Source: Lucifuga dentata
Lineage: Eukaryota; Chordata; Actinopteri; Ophidiiformes; Bythitidae
Assembly (NCBI GenBank): GCA_014773175.1
Contig: VXCM01001508.1
Location: forward strand, 208,527 to 272,526
Direction: 5' to 3'
DNA: 64,000 nucleotides
Shown piece by piece: positions 13,299-53,316 of the stretch. Below the pieces are notes generated by a model, which saw only the letters and a program-made list of their open reading frames with translations, was not told where the DNA came from and did not search any database. Numbering within the stretch: the stretch's first letter is position 1; each line of letters starts with the position of its first letter. Position numbers and translations under genes: made by a program.

Positions 13299-13398
13299 CA
13301 AAGTAGTTTGAGGAACTTGTCGCAGTGGATTCCTAGCAGCGTGCTGGATTACCCCACTCAAGTGGAACAATAGTCTCCTGCAGCAGAAACACTAGCAG
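13299..13398 (+). other. cdk16: Candidate noncoding 5' exon of cdk16
   Basis: A strong pyrimidine tract and acceptor (TTTTTTTTTTTTTCAG) end at 13298, and a donor G|GTTAGT begins at 13399. The 100 bases between contain stops and no ATG-led frame, so it would be untranslated. Its place upstream of the cdk16 coding start fits a 5'UTR exon, but no transcript evidence is available and the true transcription start is not visible. Confidence 0.3.
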
Positions 13399-16300
13399 GT
13401 TAGTGCCACGGAAATTTGTTTGTGTTAGATTGTCTTTATTCCACTTTTTTAAAGTGTATTTATTTTTTTTTATTTATTAATTAAAAAAAATGACGTCGAG
13501 CAATTATAGCCAAACCTGTCACCTGACATTGCAGGTGGAGTTGTTTTCGTCTCGGGAAAGGAAAGTGTAAACATGGCTTAAATGATGGGTGATTAATAAA
13601 CACATCGATAAGACTAATGGAAAAATCCGAGTTTCAGTAGAAATATTAAAGTAATACCAAAAGAGAAAAGGGAGATAAAGTACGATAAAGGCACCACATT
13701 ATAGGCTTTTGCGGCATGTAATTAGAGACATTACAGCTTTGAGATTCTCTCAACCATATAAATTCATAGTTATAACGGTGGAATACTCCGAGAAAAGGAC
13801 TCGATCCTGTTTCCGTGGAGTTTCTGAGGCTGCCGGGCGGCTGTGTAACTTTTTTTTGCCCTGCCAGACTCTCCTCCTCCCGGATATATGAGTCAGGAAA
13901 ACACGGGGCGAGGACCTGAGCGAAAACGCCAAAGGCCTGGGACGTAGAGGAATCTCTGCCATCCATGCCCGGGCTGATCCGCCTCATGTTCGGGTTTAGT
14001 TCGTGACATTTATCGTATGGCTGCTTCCACTGTGTGCCTGCAGTTAGATCCAGTTACATGGATTATTAGGATCTTCGCTCGTCCGCAGATGGGACAGTCC
14101 AGTCCCGCGTTGCAGTGTTGTCGATAACCTCATCGATACTTAGTCGATGGTTGGAAATCTGTGTAAAAACGCACCAACATCAACATGTAATGTATTTCTG
14201 CAAAAGCGTCTTTGTTTCTCAGCAACATAGGCTCTGTCAACGTGAGATGTCCACATTATAAATGCTGCGCATCTGTCAATGCCCTTGCCACGCATCCTCA
14301 AATAAAAATCGAAATAATATACCTTTATCTGTAATAATCGCACATGAAGTTATGTTTGTATGTTATTATTGTCTATTTTCCACGGCATAACTGTCTTTTG
14401 CTTTCTAAATTGGATTTATGCATGAGGTTCAGTCAGTCGATCTTCTGAAACAGTTATGCAGTTAGAGAATCCCCCTGTATCTCTGTGGTGGTTTTAATGT
14501 GATCAGGTCCGCTCTATCATATGGTTAAATAATGAATTTATATGCCCCTTACTGTATTTTGTGTGACTAATATGGTCATCCTGGTCATCCAAAATCTCAG
14601 ATTTGTGTATCCTGTCCAGAGCCTCATAGATAGACCTTCACTTGGGTTTGCATTTTCAGGTCATCTGCCTGGTCAAGCACTTCCATACACTTTCAGAAAA
14701 TATATTTGGCTATTATCCATCTGATTACTTCATTTCATCTTTTTCCATAATTCACTCTCTTCATCTGACTCTGGAGATTCAGGTTAAGTGAAGGAAAACA
14801 TGCTGCGGAGGAAAGTCATTGGATTTATAAGGAGATTTGCCTTCTTTTTTGGGATATCTTTTGTTTTCTGTTTGTAAACAGATTTGTGCATTACTCATGC
14901 ATTCTCAGGCCACTGCGCCAAGCACAGAGTGTTTCTGAGTGCCCGTCCCGCTCTGCCACATTATATGTGTGTGCATGCACGCGTATGATTCATATGCCAC
15001 TGATGTGTAGAAGACTGCTTGTTTGTTTGTGATGGGAACGGAAAAAAAAAGATACAGAAGGTAGGGCAGTATCTGGCTGAACCAAAACATGGTGTTGTGC
15101 TTACACACTGTATAAGTCTCCTGTTCTATTCTGATAAAAGATTAAAAACCATCTGTGTGCTTGTGTGTGTGTCTAATATACAGCTAGCTGGTGTTTGTGT
15201 ATGGCATATGGATACTGCAGGCTCATTCATTCATTTTCTTGCTGCTCAAAGATGTGTAATTGGCAGAAAAATCCCAGAGCAAGCCTGGCAAGGATAGTGT
15301 GCTGCAGTGCTGTGTGGCATCCCAAGTACCGAGGAGGGAGGAAGTTTTTAAAGCTGAATTTTAATGTGTGTGTTTGTGTGTGTGTGTATGTGTGAGAGAG
15401 AGAGAGAGAGAGAGATGTTGTGAATTCTCAGCTTTTCGCCTCTATCTGTATCTTTTCTTCTCCTCACCTCAGAGACAGAAACGGCAGTTCCAGTCTGGGC
15501 CCGTAACCTAGCAACCCAAACGTGTGTGTGTGTCTTGAATAAATCTGACTGTGTTCCTCCTCTGTCCTCCTCGGGGAGTGTGTGGCTGCTCACCTCACCT
15601 CAATGCTAGCACACCATTCAGCCACCTGTCCTCTCATATAAACACACATACATGAAGTACAAAGTAGGAGAAGGTCTGACTCACTTCCTGTGCTACTTCC
15701 TTTGCTCCTTCTTTGTGGCGCTTAGCCTATTAACCTTTGCTCCCATGTTTGTTTTGCTGCCCTGTTGTAATGCTGCTGAATTTGTTTCACTTTCAAACAC
15801 AACTAAAACAGCAGAAGTATTTGTAGTACCGGTGAGAGCGGCCTCCATCATTGTGGAGTGTTTTGTAGGGGTTGTGTTTCAGTCGTGGATTTCTGGGTGT
15901 CTGGTGAGTGTGGCCTGCACATGTTGCAGCCTGGAGCCACATGTCTCTTCCCACCCACCCACTGACAAGCCGTTCCCACTGCCATCTTCATCTGCACCAG
16001 ACAGGACTCAACATCCAACATGTGTCATAGACCTTCATCCTTCCTGAATGTTTTTTCTTTTCCACAATTTGAGCAATCCAATAAGAATGAATTGTAACAA
16101 CATGGGAACAGTCTTGCATTCATTCTCTTAAATATATAGATAAATAAATATACAGTAGATATGGAATAAAGACAAAACAGAAGTCACCTGATGCGCCATG
16201 ATTACAATCTTGACCACTCTTCAAATATTGTTTCAGCTTAGATTTAAAATGCTGAAAAGAATTGTTGCCTCCCAGATTTTGATTGGCTAAACACACTTAA

Positions 16301-18234
16301 ATTAGCTAATCAGGTGTAGGTGGAGCAGGGAGAGGTGGGAAACATGAAGTGCTGTGTTACTACAGTAGATTGAGAACTACTGATATTTAACTGCATTATA
16401 GCACAAACACTGAAATATAAGAAAAGATTCATATTCTGTTAATAAGAGATGTGCTGGAAGAGTCAAAATGTTTTTTTTTTTTGTTTTTGTTTTGTATTGC
16501 TGTCCTTGATGATGGTTTACCAGAATTTGTATATAACTACAAGCAAATTTAATCCAATCATATGCAAATCCAAAACTATGGCACCACTGTAGATGGCCTG
16601 AATGTGTTTGTATGTATAATATTGCAAATGCACAGTGAAATGATAACAAAAGCTGGCAATCTGTTAATTCTTCCTTTAAAAGGCTTTTGCGAAAAGGTTT
16701 ATAAAACAACTACAAATAAGTAGAAAGTGTCATGGACTAATATGTTTTAGGTTTTCCATAAATAACATGGTATTTGCTTGTCTTATCTTCTTTATAAGAC
16801 AGATTAGCTTGTATTTTACCAAAACATTTGTGGAATACAAATGTAATACAGAAGGCTACCCTGGAGTCTTTCCCTCTATGAGCTGCTGTGTAATGAGATT
16901 CCGTCTGCAGCACTGTTCAAGCTTATTCAACAGAGATAAGATATAGACTGTGAAATTAGTCATTATTGTGTGTCTGTATTGTGTGTGTGTGCATGTGTAC
17001 ATGAATGTGTGTTTAATAGTAACATTGGTATGTATCTAGGTAATAAGAAGCACATTATACAAGCACTTTCCCCACAATGAAAGTCATTTCATCTGCAAAT
17101 TTGTGGATGATGGCAAGGGTGCACGAGGGGAACCCTGTGTCGTAGTGCAAGTGGGCTTCTTCCCTGGTGAGCTCTGGGAAAACATGCAAATGAAGGGGGA
17201 GGGAGATTCGTCCATGCTGATAATCCATGGGTAATGGGTGTTATGAAATGAAAGTGAGGTGCCCCCTTGCTCTTTATTCTCCCTTTAACCTCTTTTTTGT
17301 CTCAGATGCCTCTGGATGAGTTGAAAACCACATCCATCCAGGCTCGGCGATATTAACAGCGGATACTTTCCGAAGTGCATCTTCTATTAAAATAAGCCCA
17401 TCGTCCTGAGTGGGGATCACTGGGTTTGAATTCCCTCTGAGCAATGAGCGTCTAATAAGCCTGAAAGTCTGAGAGCCTGAAAGGATGAATGGCTTTTGTT
17501 GAAGCCCTGAAGGTTGGACACAAAGAGAATGGCAGTGGATGCCCTCTGTGTGTGTGTGTGTGTGTGTGTGTGCGCGTGCTCTTTTAATGTCAGCTCTGGA
17601 GCCCTTATGGGTTAGATAGAAGGAGCAGGAAGTGGAACAGAGACAGAAATACTCTGCCATAGCTGACTCTACTTTCAAGCTAGTAAAGTGGAGCATAGAG
17701 ACAAACCAGGAGGAACAAGCTTCACAAAACAACACACAAATACACATGCAAAGACACATAAAGTACGAACAGTGACAGTCAAAAACACACACACGCACAT
17801 ATACACCTGCCCTTTAACTAGATTTTAATAGTGCTGCTGCTATTCAAGGACACACTAATCAGTACAGTACGTAGCTTTGGAAGCTCAACCATGCAAAAAA
17901 GGCATACCACACACAACACACACACGATACATTTACACATGTCATTTGTGAATGGACATAGCAGTGCTGTTAGAAAAAAACAATGAGTTCTCCCTATTTT
18001 TGAGCACATCTAAAACCAGCCTTCCATCCGTGTTTTGTTAGCATTCAGCAATTTGTTCCATTAGACTCTGCAGATGAAAGCTGTTCTGTACCACATGATC
18101 ACCCAGGACACCTGATCAACAGTTAGAACTGGAGAAATGTGTGTCAATCACTGTTCACCTGGGAGAGCTGCTGTTGTCTGAAACCTCTGGGGAGCTGCAC
18201 AGTCAGCTGTTCACATGGCTTTTGTGCGCTTTTG

Positions 18235-18265
<31 letters not shown>

Positions 18266-18527
18266 TTTTCATTCTGCAATGTTTGCAGTNCAGTCAGCTG
18301 TTCACATGGCTTTTGTGCGCTTTTGTCTCTCTCTCTCTCTCTCTCTCTCTCCGTTTTTCATTCTGCAATGTTTGCAGTTGGGATTCATACCAATGACAAC
18401 ACACATTGAGCGAGCAAACACAATCAACACGCACAAAGCCTGCGGTGCTGTAGTTTCACTGTACAGTGAGTCAATATAAATGATTGTTATAATGATTGTG
18501 ATGATGACGCTGATTGTCCCCCCTCAG
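13399..18527. other. cdk16 first intron; repeats only
   Basis: No protein-like frame is supported. Contents include GT/GA microsatellites (15365-15414, 17547-17576), a poly(T) run near 16470, and a stretch at about 16260-16380 ending TTGAGAACTACTGA that resembles the end of a common fish hAT-like repeat. The 131-codon frame at 15652 is hydrophobic at its start but has no homolog that I recognise. Confidence 0.45.
18200..18378. other. Duplicated contig ends around N at 18290
   Basis: Bases 18200-18289 and 18291-18378 are copies of the same segment (CAGTCAGCTGTTCACATGGC…GTTTGCAGT). They differ by two bases, one unit of the TC repeat inside. A contig overlap left unmerged because of microsatellite length disagreement explains this best. 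Confidence 0.85.
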
Positions 18528-18558
18528 GCCTGTGGGCCCTGGCGGTGCTGTTGAGAAG

Positions 18559-45183
<26,625 letters not shown>

Positions 45184-45432
45184 GTGGCCTCTACCATTCT
45201 GGTAAATACGGTCTCTTTCATTCTGGCTGGCCTTTCTTCACCTTCTCTTGTATCTTATGTCTTATGTTTCTTATGTCTACTTGTGTTTTGCCTTTGTTGC
45301 AGTCCTTTATTTATGCTCTCCTGATGCTGAACAACAAACAACATATTTACTTCATTCATATCCTCTGGTCCTCTTTCTTGTTGTTTCTGTCTCTATACTG
45401 TAGTTTCTTTTTATTCCCCCCTGCCCACCTTC

Positions 45433-45471
<39 letters not shown>

Positions 45472-45945
45472 CACTCTTGCTCTTCACATTTCAAGCCCTG
45501 TATCCACATGCATTATCTCAGCTTTCACTTACGTAATCCTCTTTCTTTCCTACTGAGCCCCTCCCAGTGTTTATGTCAGCAAAGAAAGTGGCACAGTATA
45601 TTCATAAAAAAGGCACTGTGTCAAGAATGTAATTAGAGAACGGAGAGTCATTTGATTCTCTTCATTTGCAGTCCTGTTTCGGTTCCTCCAGCGAGAGATG
45701 TAGCCTTTTGTTTGTAAGTGTGAGTCTGTGTGGGTTTGCCGTTGTGTGTTTTTGTGTGTTGTAAATGCACATTTTCAATTAGCATGAATATGAGTGTTTG
45801 AAGTGTTGCAACAACAAGTATGATTTAGCTTCAGTGGTGTGAGATTATAACATTATTATATAGAAACATATGATCAGGTTCTTGACCATGATATTATATT
45901 GCTGTTTGCATGGAGTGGGCTCGAGTGACATCAAATCTTTTGTTA

Positions 45946-45989
<44 letters not shown>

Positions 45990-48900
45990 NACCGGCGGGG
46001 GCGCTGAGGTGAGGAGGATGGTGACACATGAAGCTGTCCTGTCAGACATACATTTGCTGACCCTGCCACACACACTGAAGAAGAGACACACACATCCTGC
46101 CACACAAACACATATATCTATATGTTGAAGAAGAGAAAACACACATACAGCAAAATGGCAACAAAACCAGTGAGAGCTAAGGCTGAAGAATTTATACTTG
46201 ATGAAAAAATAAAGAAAACACTAAAGACAGAAACATAAAAACGAAAGAAGTGTGTGACGCTGGAGAGGAAGCTTCTCCTTGCTGCTACTACTGCTGCTGT
46301 CCAGAAGAGGGCAGTGTTTGAGGTGGGCTGACTTGGTTTGAAAAGGTGGAAGAATGGAGCCCCCAGAAGTAAAGGTGGACATGTTTTTAAGTTGAATAGA
46401 GAGAGATGAAAGCTCTCCTGCTCCTGTCCTTTTTGTTTTTGTTCGGACTGTCGTTGTACATAAGAGACTGAGCAGCAGAACTCTGCTTTTTGTAACATGC
46501 CTCACGCCTCAGCCTGAATCCAAACTCTGAATATTGCACCTCAACCCTAAACCCTATCCTAAACTCTTGACCCTTTATTATTATTAAAAACAGACACGCA
46601 CATACACACACATACACCAATGTTACAAGTGTAGATCATTGGAGTTTACAGAGATAAACTTTAGCACCTTATTGTCCGGTAGGGGTCAGGGTGGCTGTCA
46701 TTACTTTACCTCATCAGTCTCTCAGGCGGAGGAGGAGGATGTGAAGTACACACTAGATATCAAAATGAAGAAGAAACAAACATAAACTCACCTGCTAATT
46801 CACAACATTAATGGAATTGGACACTTCTCCACAACAATAACTCACAAAACTGTAGTAGGCAACATTAATCATGTGCTAAAAAAGAAAAAAAAAAGAAGAA
46901 GAACAATATGCTGCAATATACTCCTGTTAAAGCCGCAGAAGGTCAGGCTTTAAGGACAGAGAGGTAAAGGAAGTGTACAAATCCTCACCTGCTCATTCTT
47001 AGACACCCCCCTTCCTCTTTTGCCTTGACTCAGAAGTTGTCTTGATTTGTTGTGTGCTGTAGCATTGTTGTACATTGTTCAAATATTGTCATTGCACCTG
47101 ATTTTACCTCTTTAGATCATAAGTAGTCCACTCAGTGACCCCCACTCCCCCATCTCTACTTACATTTATTTTTCCGTTTTTTTTTTTTTTTTTTTTNTTT
47201 TTTTTTTTTTTTTTTTAATGTGTAGAAATGATCATAGTTTTTACCTGTCAGAAGCAATGATATTCCAGGATGCTGTTCTCCTGTCAGTCTTTTCTTTGTT
47301 CCCGCTGGAATGGTTGGTGACTGACTGAAGAAGTGTTGCACATTCCTTGAGCTCAGGACTTGTCGTTAGTGTAGTTTTTGTGGATGCTTTGAGGTACAGC
47401 AATTCTTGTGTGTCTCTCCAGCAAAGCAGAGTGTGTTGAGCATGGCTGAGTCTATTTGCAAATTTGGTTCAGACTATGTGAAGAAGGATAATAATTGTGT
47501 CGGTCTTTTTATGTCACTCATTCTCTATTTAAGGACCGTAGCAGTGGTTTTGCATGTTTAAGTCCAATAAATACTACCCGCATACACATTACATCACTGC
47601 CAACCATTTTCAAAAACTACTACTGGAGCGTTATATTTTTGAATGGTTTTTCCTACCTTCCAAGCAGCCAATACTTTCAGTTCCAGTATGCTATTAAAAT
47701 CAACTTGAAGAGACTTAAAATGTGCTTGAGGTAAGTAATCCATCACAGCGAATGAAATGTTTTTATTTTTTGTCAAAGTTACTTAATTTAACTGGTCTGC
47801 CACATAGCTGCATGGAAGAAAATGTCTCTGCCAGGGAATATAGTCCCAGAGAAATTAAAATGACTGTATCTTCTACATTTGGGCACTCATGTTAGCAGGC
47901 GAAATATTGAATTTTAAGGTGGGTGTATTATCTGACCATTTGATTTTGAAAGATTAGGGGAAATTGATAAAACATGAAAACTAAACCACGGTTTTTATGC
48001 TTTGGAAAATGGATGGCAGTAATGTGACAGATATGCAGGCAATATTTATTGGTCTTAAACTTGCAAAACCACCAGTATGGCCTTTAATGTTCCTTTTCAG
48101 AGTCTTACCCTTACCTTTATTTGTCATCTATTTAAGCATGTTTGTGTATAAAGCAAAGAAGTTTCAGTTGGCATGTGAAATAGCTACTGCTGGATATAGG
48201 CATGATGGAGAAGAAAAGGAACACCACCAGTTAGTTTGCACTTCAAATGGAATGTGACTTTATTATTTAACACCAAACACCATCATTGCCCTGCAATAGC
48301 ACCTAGCACCTCATTGTGGCTAACATGATGATTAATAAAATCCAGGGACTGTACATGCAGCAAGATTAAGACAATGACAATGCAGTAATCAGTTCTGCTT
48401 GGCAGTGTGTGTGTGTGTGTGTGTGCGCGCTGCCAGCATTGGGACCAGACAGTTTCTAAGACAAAATCTGACTAAAACTTCAGGTGTATATACAGCAAGA
48501 CTGTAACCTGTGTCACTGTATTGTTGAAGTTCTGGCTCGAAACACTCAGACACACTGTTGTTTCATGCTGTTAATGTTAAAGGCTGCCAGAAACAACAGG
48601 ACCAAAGCATTGTCAAACTTCCAAGCACCAGGTGTTCAAGCACACAACTGTTTCCCACACCAATCAGCTCACGTCAACATGTACTGTATCTGTGATATGG
48701 CTAGTAGGTGTAAATTGGAGTTTCCCTGTTCCTCAGACACTGACCTCGGGTCACTTCTGCATCTTTTCGCTAAACAGATTTGGCAAGGGGCAAAGTGATC
48801 TCATGTCTGTGCCTGTCAGAAGGACTGCTTATTTACCCAGAGTGTGACAGTATGTAGCATGTACATAGATGATCCCTCACTCTGTATATACTGAAGTGTA

Positions 48901-49453
48901 CAGGTTTGATACAGCTATTCACATTCTGGCTTTTTGCTTTTCTTGAAAGAAAGTCATAGCAATATTTCTATAATCAGTAAAAAGCCAAGGTAATAGGATG
49001 ATTATGATTGGATTTATTTTCATTTAGAAAGGGAGAATGACTGTGAATGATCAAACTGTGAGACTTGACTAAACTGATTATGAGGTTTTGTTCTGTTTAA
49101 CATGCTGGATCCAAAAGGCTGGAGTGTGGTTTCATGGTGCGAAGGAATATGACATACTGATTATTTTGATTTTTACCAATAAAAGCCATAAAGGTCATAA
49201 TAAGGTGACAAAAGTCTGTGTGTGGGAGGGGTGTGTACCATTTTTGAACACATACCTTAAAAAAAGCAAAGGGGTTGTGTACACCTTATTAAAAATAAAA
49301 ATCCTGTGATTGCTTTATTTCTTGTCATTAAGTATTATTACTATCAATTACTGTACCTTTTCATAAATTATATAAACATACCCATTGCTCATCATAACAA
49401 ATGCAACATTTTAATTTTTAACAGTCATTATTTGATTGACCACCACCACCACC

Positions 49454-49504
<51 letters not shown>

Positions 49505-50198
49505 CTTATATGTGTAAGCTTCTTAACTGAAGTAATCCAACTGCTGAAATTATTTGGTGCTATTTGAGAGGTTTTAAATGGTGAATGGTGACCATGCATG
49601 TATCTCATCAATTTATATTGCTAATTATCAAATCATTTTTATGCAAACCACATATATTATTTTATCAACCAGTAAGCAAATAATAGAACAAAGATCTTGC
49701 ATGAAAATGAACCTTTAAGCTTTAAAACTGAGTCTTTACTCTCTGTGAATTTTCTGACACGTCCTGTAATGCTGAAATTGAGCTGTTAAGGAATTATAAA
49801 TCAACAAAATACATGACAGATTACAAGGGATTGTCTTTATTGTTATAATACAGGAAAAGGCATGAGGTTTGTCTCAGTAGGAAGAGACAAACACCTACAG
49901 CTTGAACACAGTTAATGGGGAGTCTCATGTAAACGTTGACTTCCCTTTTTCATAGTTTGATTTTTTTGAGTGGGACTCTACAGAGTTTGCTGGTTACAGA
50001 CTGACTGCATCCTCAATATGTGCTGCATGGATTTGTAACTGTATTTCATTTATCCATATATTATATACATATTATTATTTACATTATTTACATCCTCTTA
50101 CAAGCTACGATTCTAGGGATAAAGGAGGTTTTCTTGCTCACTTGGAAGTTATTCTGATAGAAGGGATACACAAACAGTTTTATTCTAATATAGATTCT
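45184..50198. other. cdk16 3' flank to opsin; repeats, no gene
   Basis: The cdk16 3'UTR should start here; AATAAA motifs occur near 46206, but none can be tied to a transcript end. Contents include (CT)n at 45435-45467, (CT)n with N at 45949-45990, poly(T) with N at 47176-47216, a MITE copy at 47528-48087, (GT)n at 48405-48424, and (CT)n at 49457-49500. I found no protein-like frame. Confidence 0.5.
47528..48087 (+). mobile_element. MITE-like element, copy 2 (560 bp)
   Basis: The left end TTTAAGGACCGTAGCAGTGG and the right end (reverse complement TTAAAGGCCATACTGGTGG) are imperfect inverted repeats. The interior parallels copy 1: CAGTATGCTATTAAAATCAA, GTAATCCATCACAGC, GCCAGGGAATATAGTCCCAG and TTTTAAGGTGGGTGTAT all occur in the same order. 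Flanks show no good target duplication. No transposase frame is present. Confidence 0.78.
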
Positions 50199-51780
50199 CT
50201 AGGTGAGACCTTTTTGGCTCTTGTTAATAGAAGCAATTGTAGTCTCACCATCTGACATTTCTGGATCTGAAGCCCGTGGGTTCCATCCGCACAGCAGAGT
50301 CGAAATAGCATAGCCCCGGAACTGAAAAAACAGATAGATGACAATTGGTCAGTATAGGTACACAGGGTTGTCTTCATGGATACTTTGATATATGTTAAAG
50401 CATTCAGGTTATTATGTCAGTATACAGAAATTCCTTTTCAGTCCCTTAGTCGCATGTCTATAAATATATTGTACATGTGCTTATTATGAAGGATTACCTG
50501 TCTGTGCATAAAAACGTAAAGGATGGGGTTGTAGACAGTGCTGCTTTTAGCAAAGAAAGCAGGTATGGTAGCGATGAAAGGGTCAAGATATAGACTGGAG
50601 TCTATAATAATAGCAAGGGCCATGGCTGCATAGGGCAACCAGGTCACTAGAAAAGTCAACACCATCACCACTACCATAAGTGCCACCTGCATCTCCATAC
50701 GGTTTCTGCTGCCTGCCTCTGATACCTGGAGCTTGGTCACCTATAGCACATGCAGACAACAAAACACACATAATTAGTAGTCAAAATGTATTTGTCACCA
50801 CTTCTGCTTTCCTCAGCTGTATATAATCCACCTCTGCAGTGCTCACCTGATGGAGGGTCCATAAGAGACGCAAGTAGGAGACTATGATGATGCAGAAGGG
50901 CACAGTAAAGCAAAAGAGAAAGTATAAGATGATGTAGGACATGTTGCCCACATCACCGCTGTACCAATTAGGTGCACAGGAAATCTTGATGCCCTCCAGC
51001 TCATAACTTCCCCAGCCAAACAGAGGCGGAGTGTTCCACACGAATGACCACAACCAGGACACGACCACACCAGCAACCGCATGCCTGAGGAGAACAGAAA
51101 TATATGAGGATCCACTTAAGTTGGTGTGTCATCTTCTCGTGGAACAGTCATTTTGCCTGGTGAAATCTTGACGAATCCTACCTCATCTGGAGGACTACAG
51201 CACCCATGGGACAGCGCACCACTATGTAGCGTTCAACAGAAATTACTGCTATTGTGCACAGACTTGCTATACCTGGCAGGAAGGAAAGTGCAAGTTATAA
51301 CTAAACTACAATTTTGTAAAAGACAAAACTGACTAAACTGATTATAAGGTTTTGTTCTGAAAAAAAAACATACAAAATAAAATTACATATAAAATTAAAT
51401 ATGTGAAAATAATACTTTAAATTTTATTTAAACAAAAAAGTCCAGACTGACTATGACTTACCAAAGAAAGATACAGAGAAGCCTTCTATGACACAGCCCA
51501 CATGTCCTAGGCTGAAGTAGCCCATGGCACTGCTTACTGTGGCAGGTAGACCTCCAAGCACAGCAGAACCCAGGTCACCTATAGCCAGGGCATAGCTGAG
51601 TGGCTGCCTTAGCTATCTGTGTTTTACTGTCACCACTATCACCAGCACATTTAGGATGATCCCCGCCACAGAAAACACACCCATGATAACGGCCAGTGAT
51701 GTGTATCCAGTCCGAGACAGATGAGCTGTATTAACTAAACTGTGAGATACTGAGGAGTTTGCAATGGCAAGAGTCTCCAT
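50199..51780 (-). pseudogene. parapinopsin: Parapinopsin-like non-visual opsin, disrupted
   Basis: Parapinopsins are bistable UV/blue opsins of the pineal complex. Five exons with GT-AG borders: 51780-51462, 51272-51182, 51084-50847, 50740-50498, 50321-50199 (338 codons with stop; usual opsin length). Family signs are GYFSLGHVGCVIEG (TM3 Cys and Glu113), ERY, SFVWNTPPLFGWGSYELEG (Glu181), SCAPNWY, WLPYAAMAL, the retinal Lys in FFAKSSTVYNPILY, and a C-tail FRGYAISTLLCGWNPRA. Two defects lie in exon 1: codon 56 (51613-51615) is TAG where relatives have Gln before LRQP, and TM2 reads SYALAIGDLG, three residues short of the usual YALVNLAVADLG. The motif after ERY reads VVRCPMG, where relatives have VCRPLG. 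Splice sites and all later exons are intact, so loss is recent or the stop is an allele or an error. Two TAATCC (CRX/OTX-like) motifs lie upstream at 51984 and 52584. Confidence 0.85.
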
Positions 51781-53260
51781 TTTGCTCAGGGTAGATCAGA
51801 TGAGAGATTATTTCCTTACATGTTCCAAAACACAGTTGGAGTGTTTGCTGAAACCAAAATGGCTCCCTGGTTGAAGATAAAGTTTAAGCAGTCAGTCCAA
51901 AATATCAGTGGTCACCCACATTTAGTGAGACAAATCAATCAAAAATTGTGATCTTGAGGCACTGAATCAAAACATTAATTTGGTAATCCAACACTGTCAT
52001 GAAATACAAACACAGAAGATGGTCTCTACAGACACTGCATAATTGCTGTTCTGGCACAGCTCAAAAGAACAGATGGAGGTGGGACCTTCAATAAGCTCAA
52101 TAAGCAAAGAGGGCCTATAGATCATGACATTTAAGTCTCAAAAAAAAAAAAAAAAAAAAAAAAATCCTTAGATCCAGATTGTGGAGACAATAATTCTGTC
52201 TAATATCCCATAAGACGGCACTTTCCTTGATTGCTGGGTTTATAGCTCCCCTGAGTAATGGAGGAGGGATATGTCATCAGTAACACATAATAAGAGCACA
52301 GAGATGACTTAAAATTATCAATTAATATCACACTTTTATATATACATCGAATTACTCAAAGTATAACATGACTTAAAATGAATCCTGTCTGCACACACTG
52401 CTGCACAGTGTATGTAGGAATGGGAAGTGTTTGTGCTGGAAACTATTATTATATCTTCATAATAGAAAAGGTCAACTGATCAGATGGACATTGTTCATTT
52501 ATGAAGGCTTTTTATTTCCATAGTAGGTTACACAGTAGAGTAGATTTCCAACAAACTGGTATATTGTGTCTTTACAGATTACATAATCCCAATCCTGACA
52601 GATATTGACTATCTACTAACAACTTTTAACATTTTTGCATCCAATATAGTATCATCAATGGAATCTCCAAACAACATATTTTAATCCTATAGAATAGATC
52701 ACAAAAATTGTTTGTTGTTTACGTATTTTTGGATGTTTCGATCTCACCAGTTCATGTCTCTTTCATACATGTCTATCACCAGTTAGAACATACTGATATA
52801 TTATTATCCATATACAGTGTGTCAATCAATGTGCAACATGAATTTTAATTGGTAATTTAACTTCTCATTAGCATAATCTAAATAATCTTTCCAATATAGT
52901 TATAATACTTATATAGTTACATAGTTTCACAATTATGTCCAATTACAAGTAAAAGTCCTGCATTCAACTTCCTGCATTATTTAGCAGCAAAATATATTTA
53001 AGCAACAAAAGTAATTGTGAAGAATAGTTCTTTTTATATAACAATATTGAAAACCTAGTATAATGTTGAAGCTGGTCCAGGAAAAGTGCTGTTTACTTTA
53101 ATCTGCAATGACAGAATACACATTATGAACTGACATTACAGCTTGTCAGTAAATTCTTGATCTCCAAAGTAACTACAATCATCAGATAAATGTGGTGAGC
53201 CATTGGAATATAGTGTAATAAACTATAAAGTTGCACAAAAATAAAGTGCGTTTATTGATT

Positions 53261-53316
<56 letters not shown>

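Noticed and set aside
15652..16047. 131-codon frame with a hydrophobic start
   Set aside because: Looks like a signal-anchor at first, but there is no family similarity, no splice context, and it lies in a cdk16 intron.
17274..17798. 174-codon minus-strand frame
   Set aside because: Includes a (TH)n stretch from a microsatellite and has no recognisable domain.
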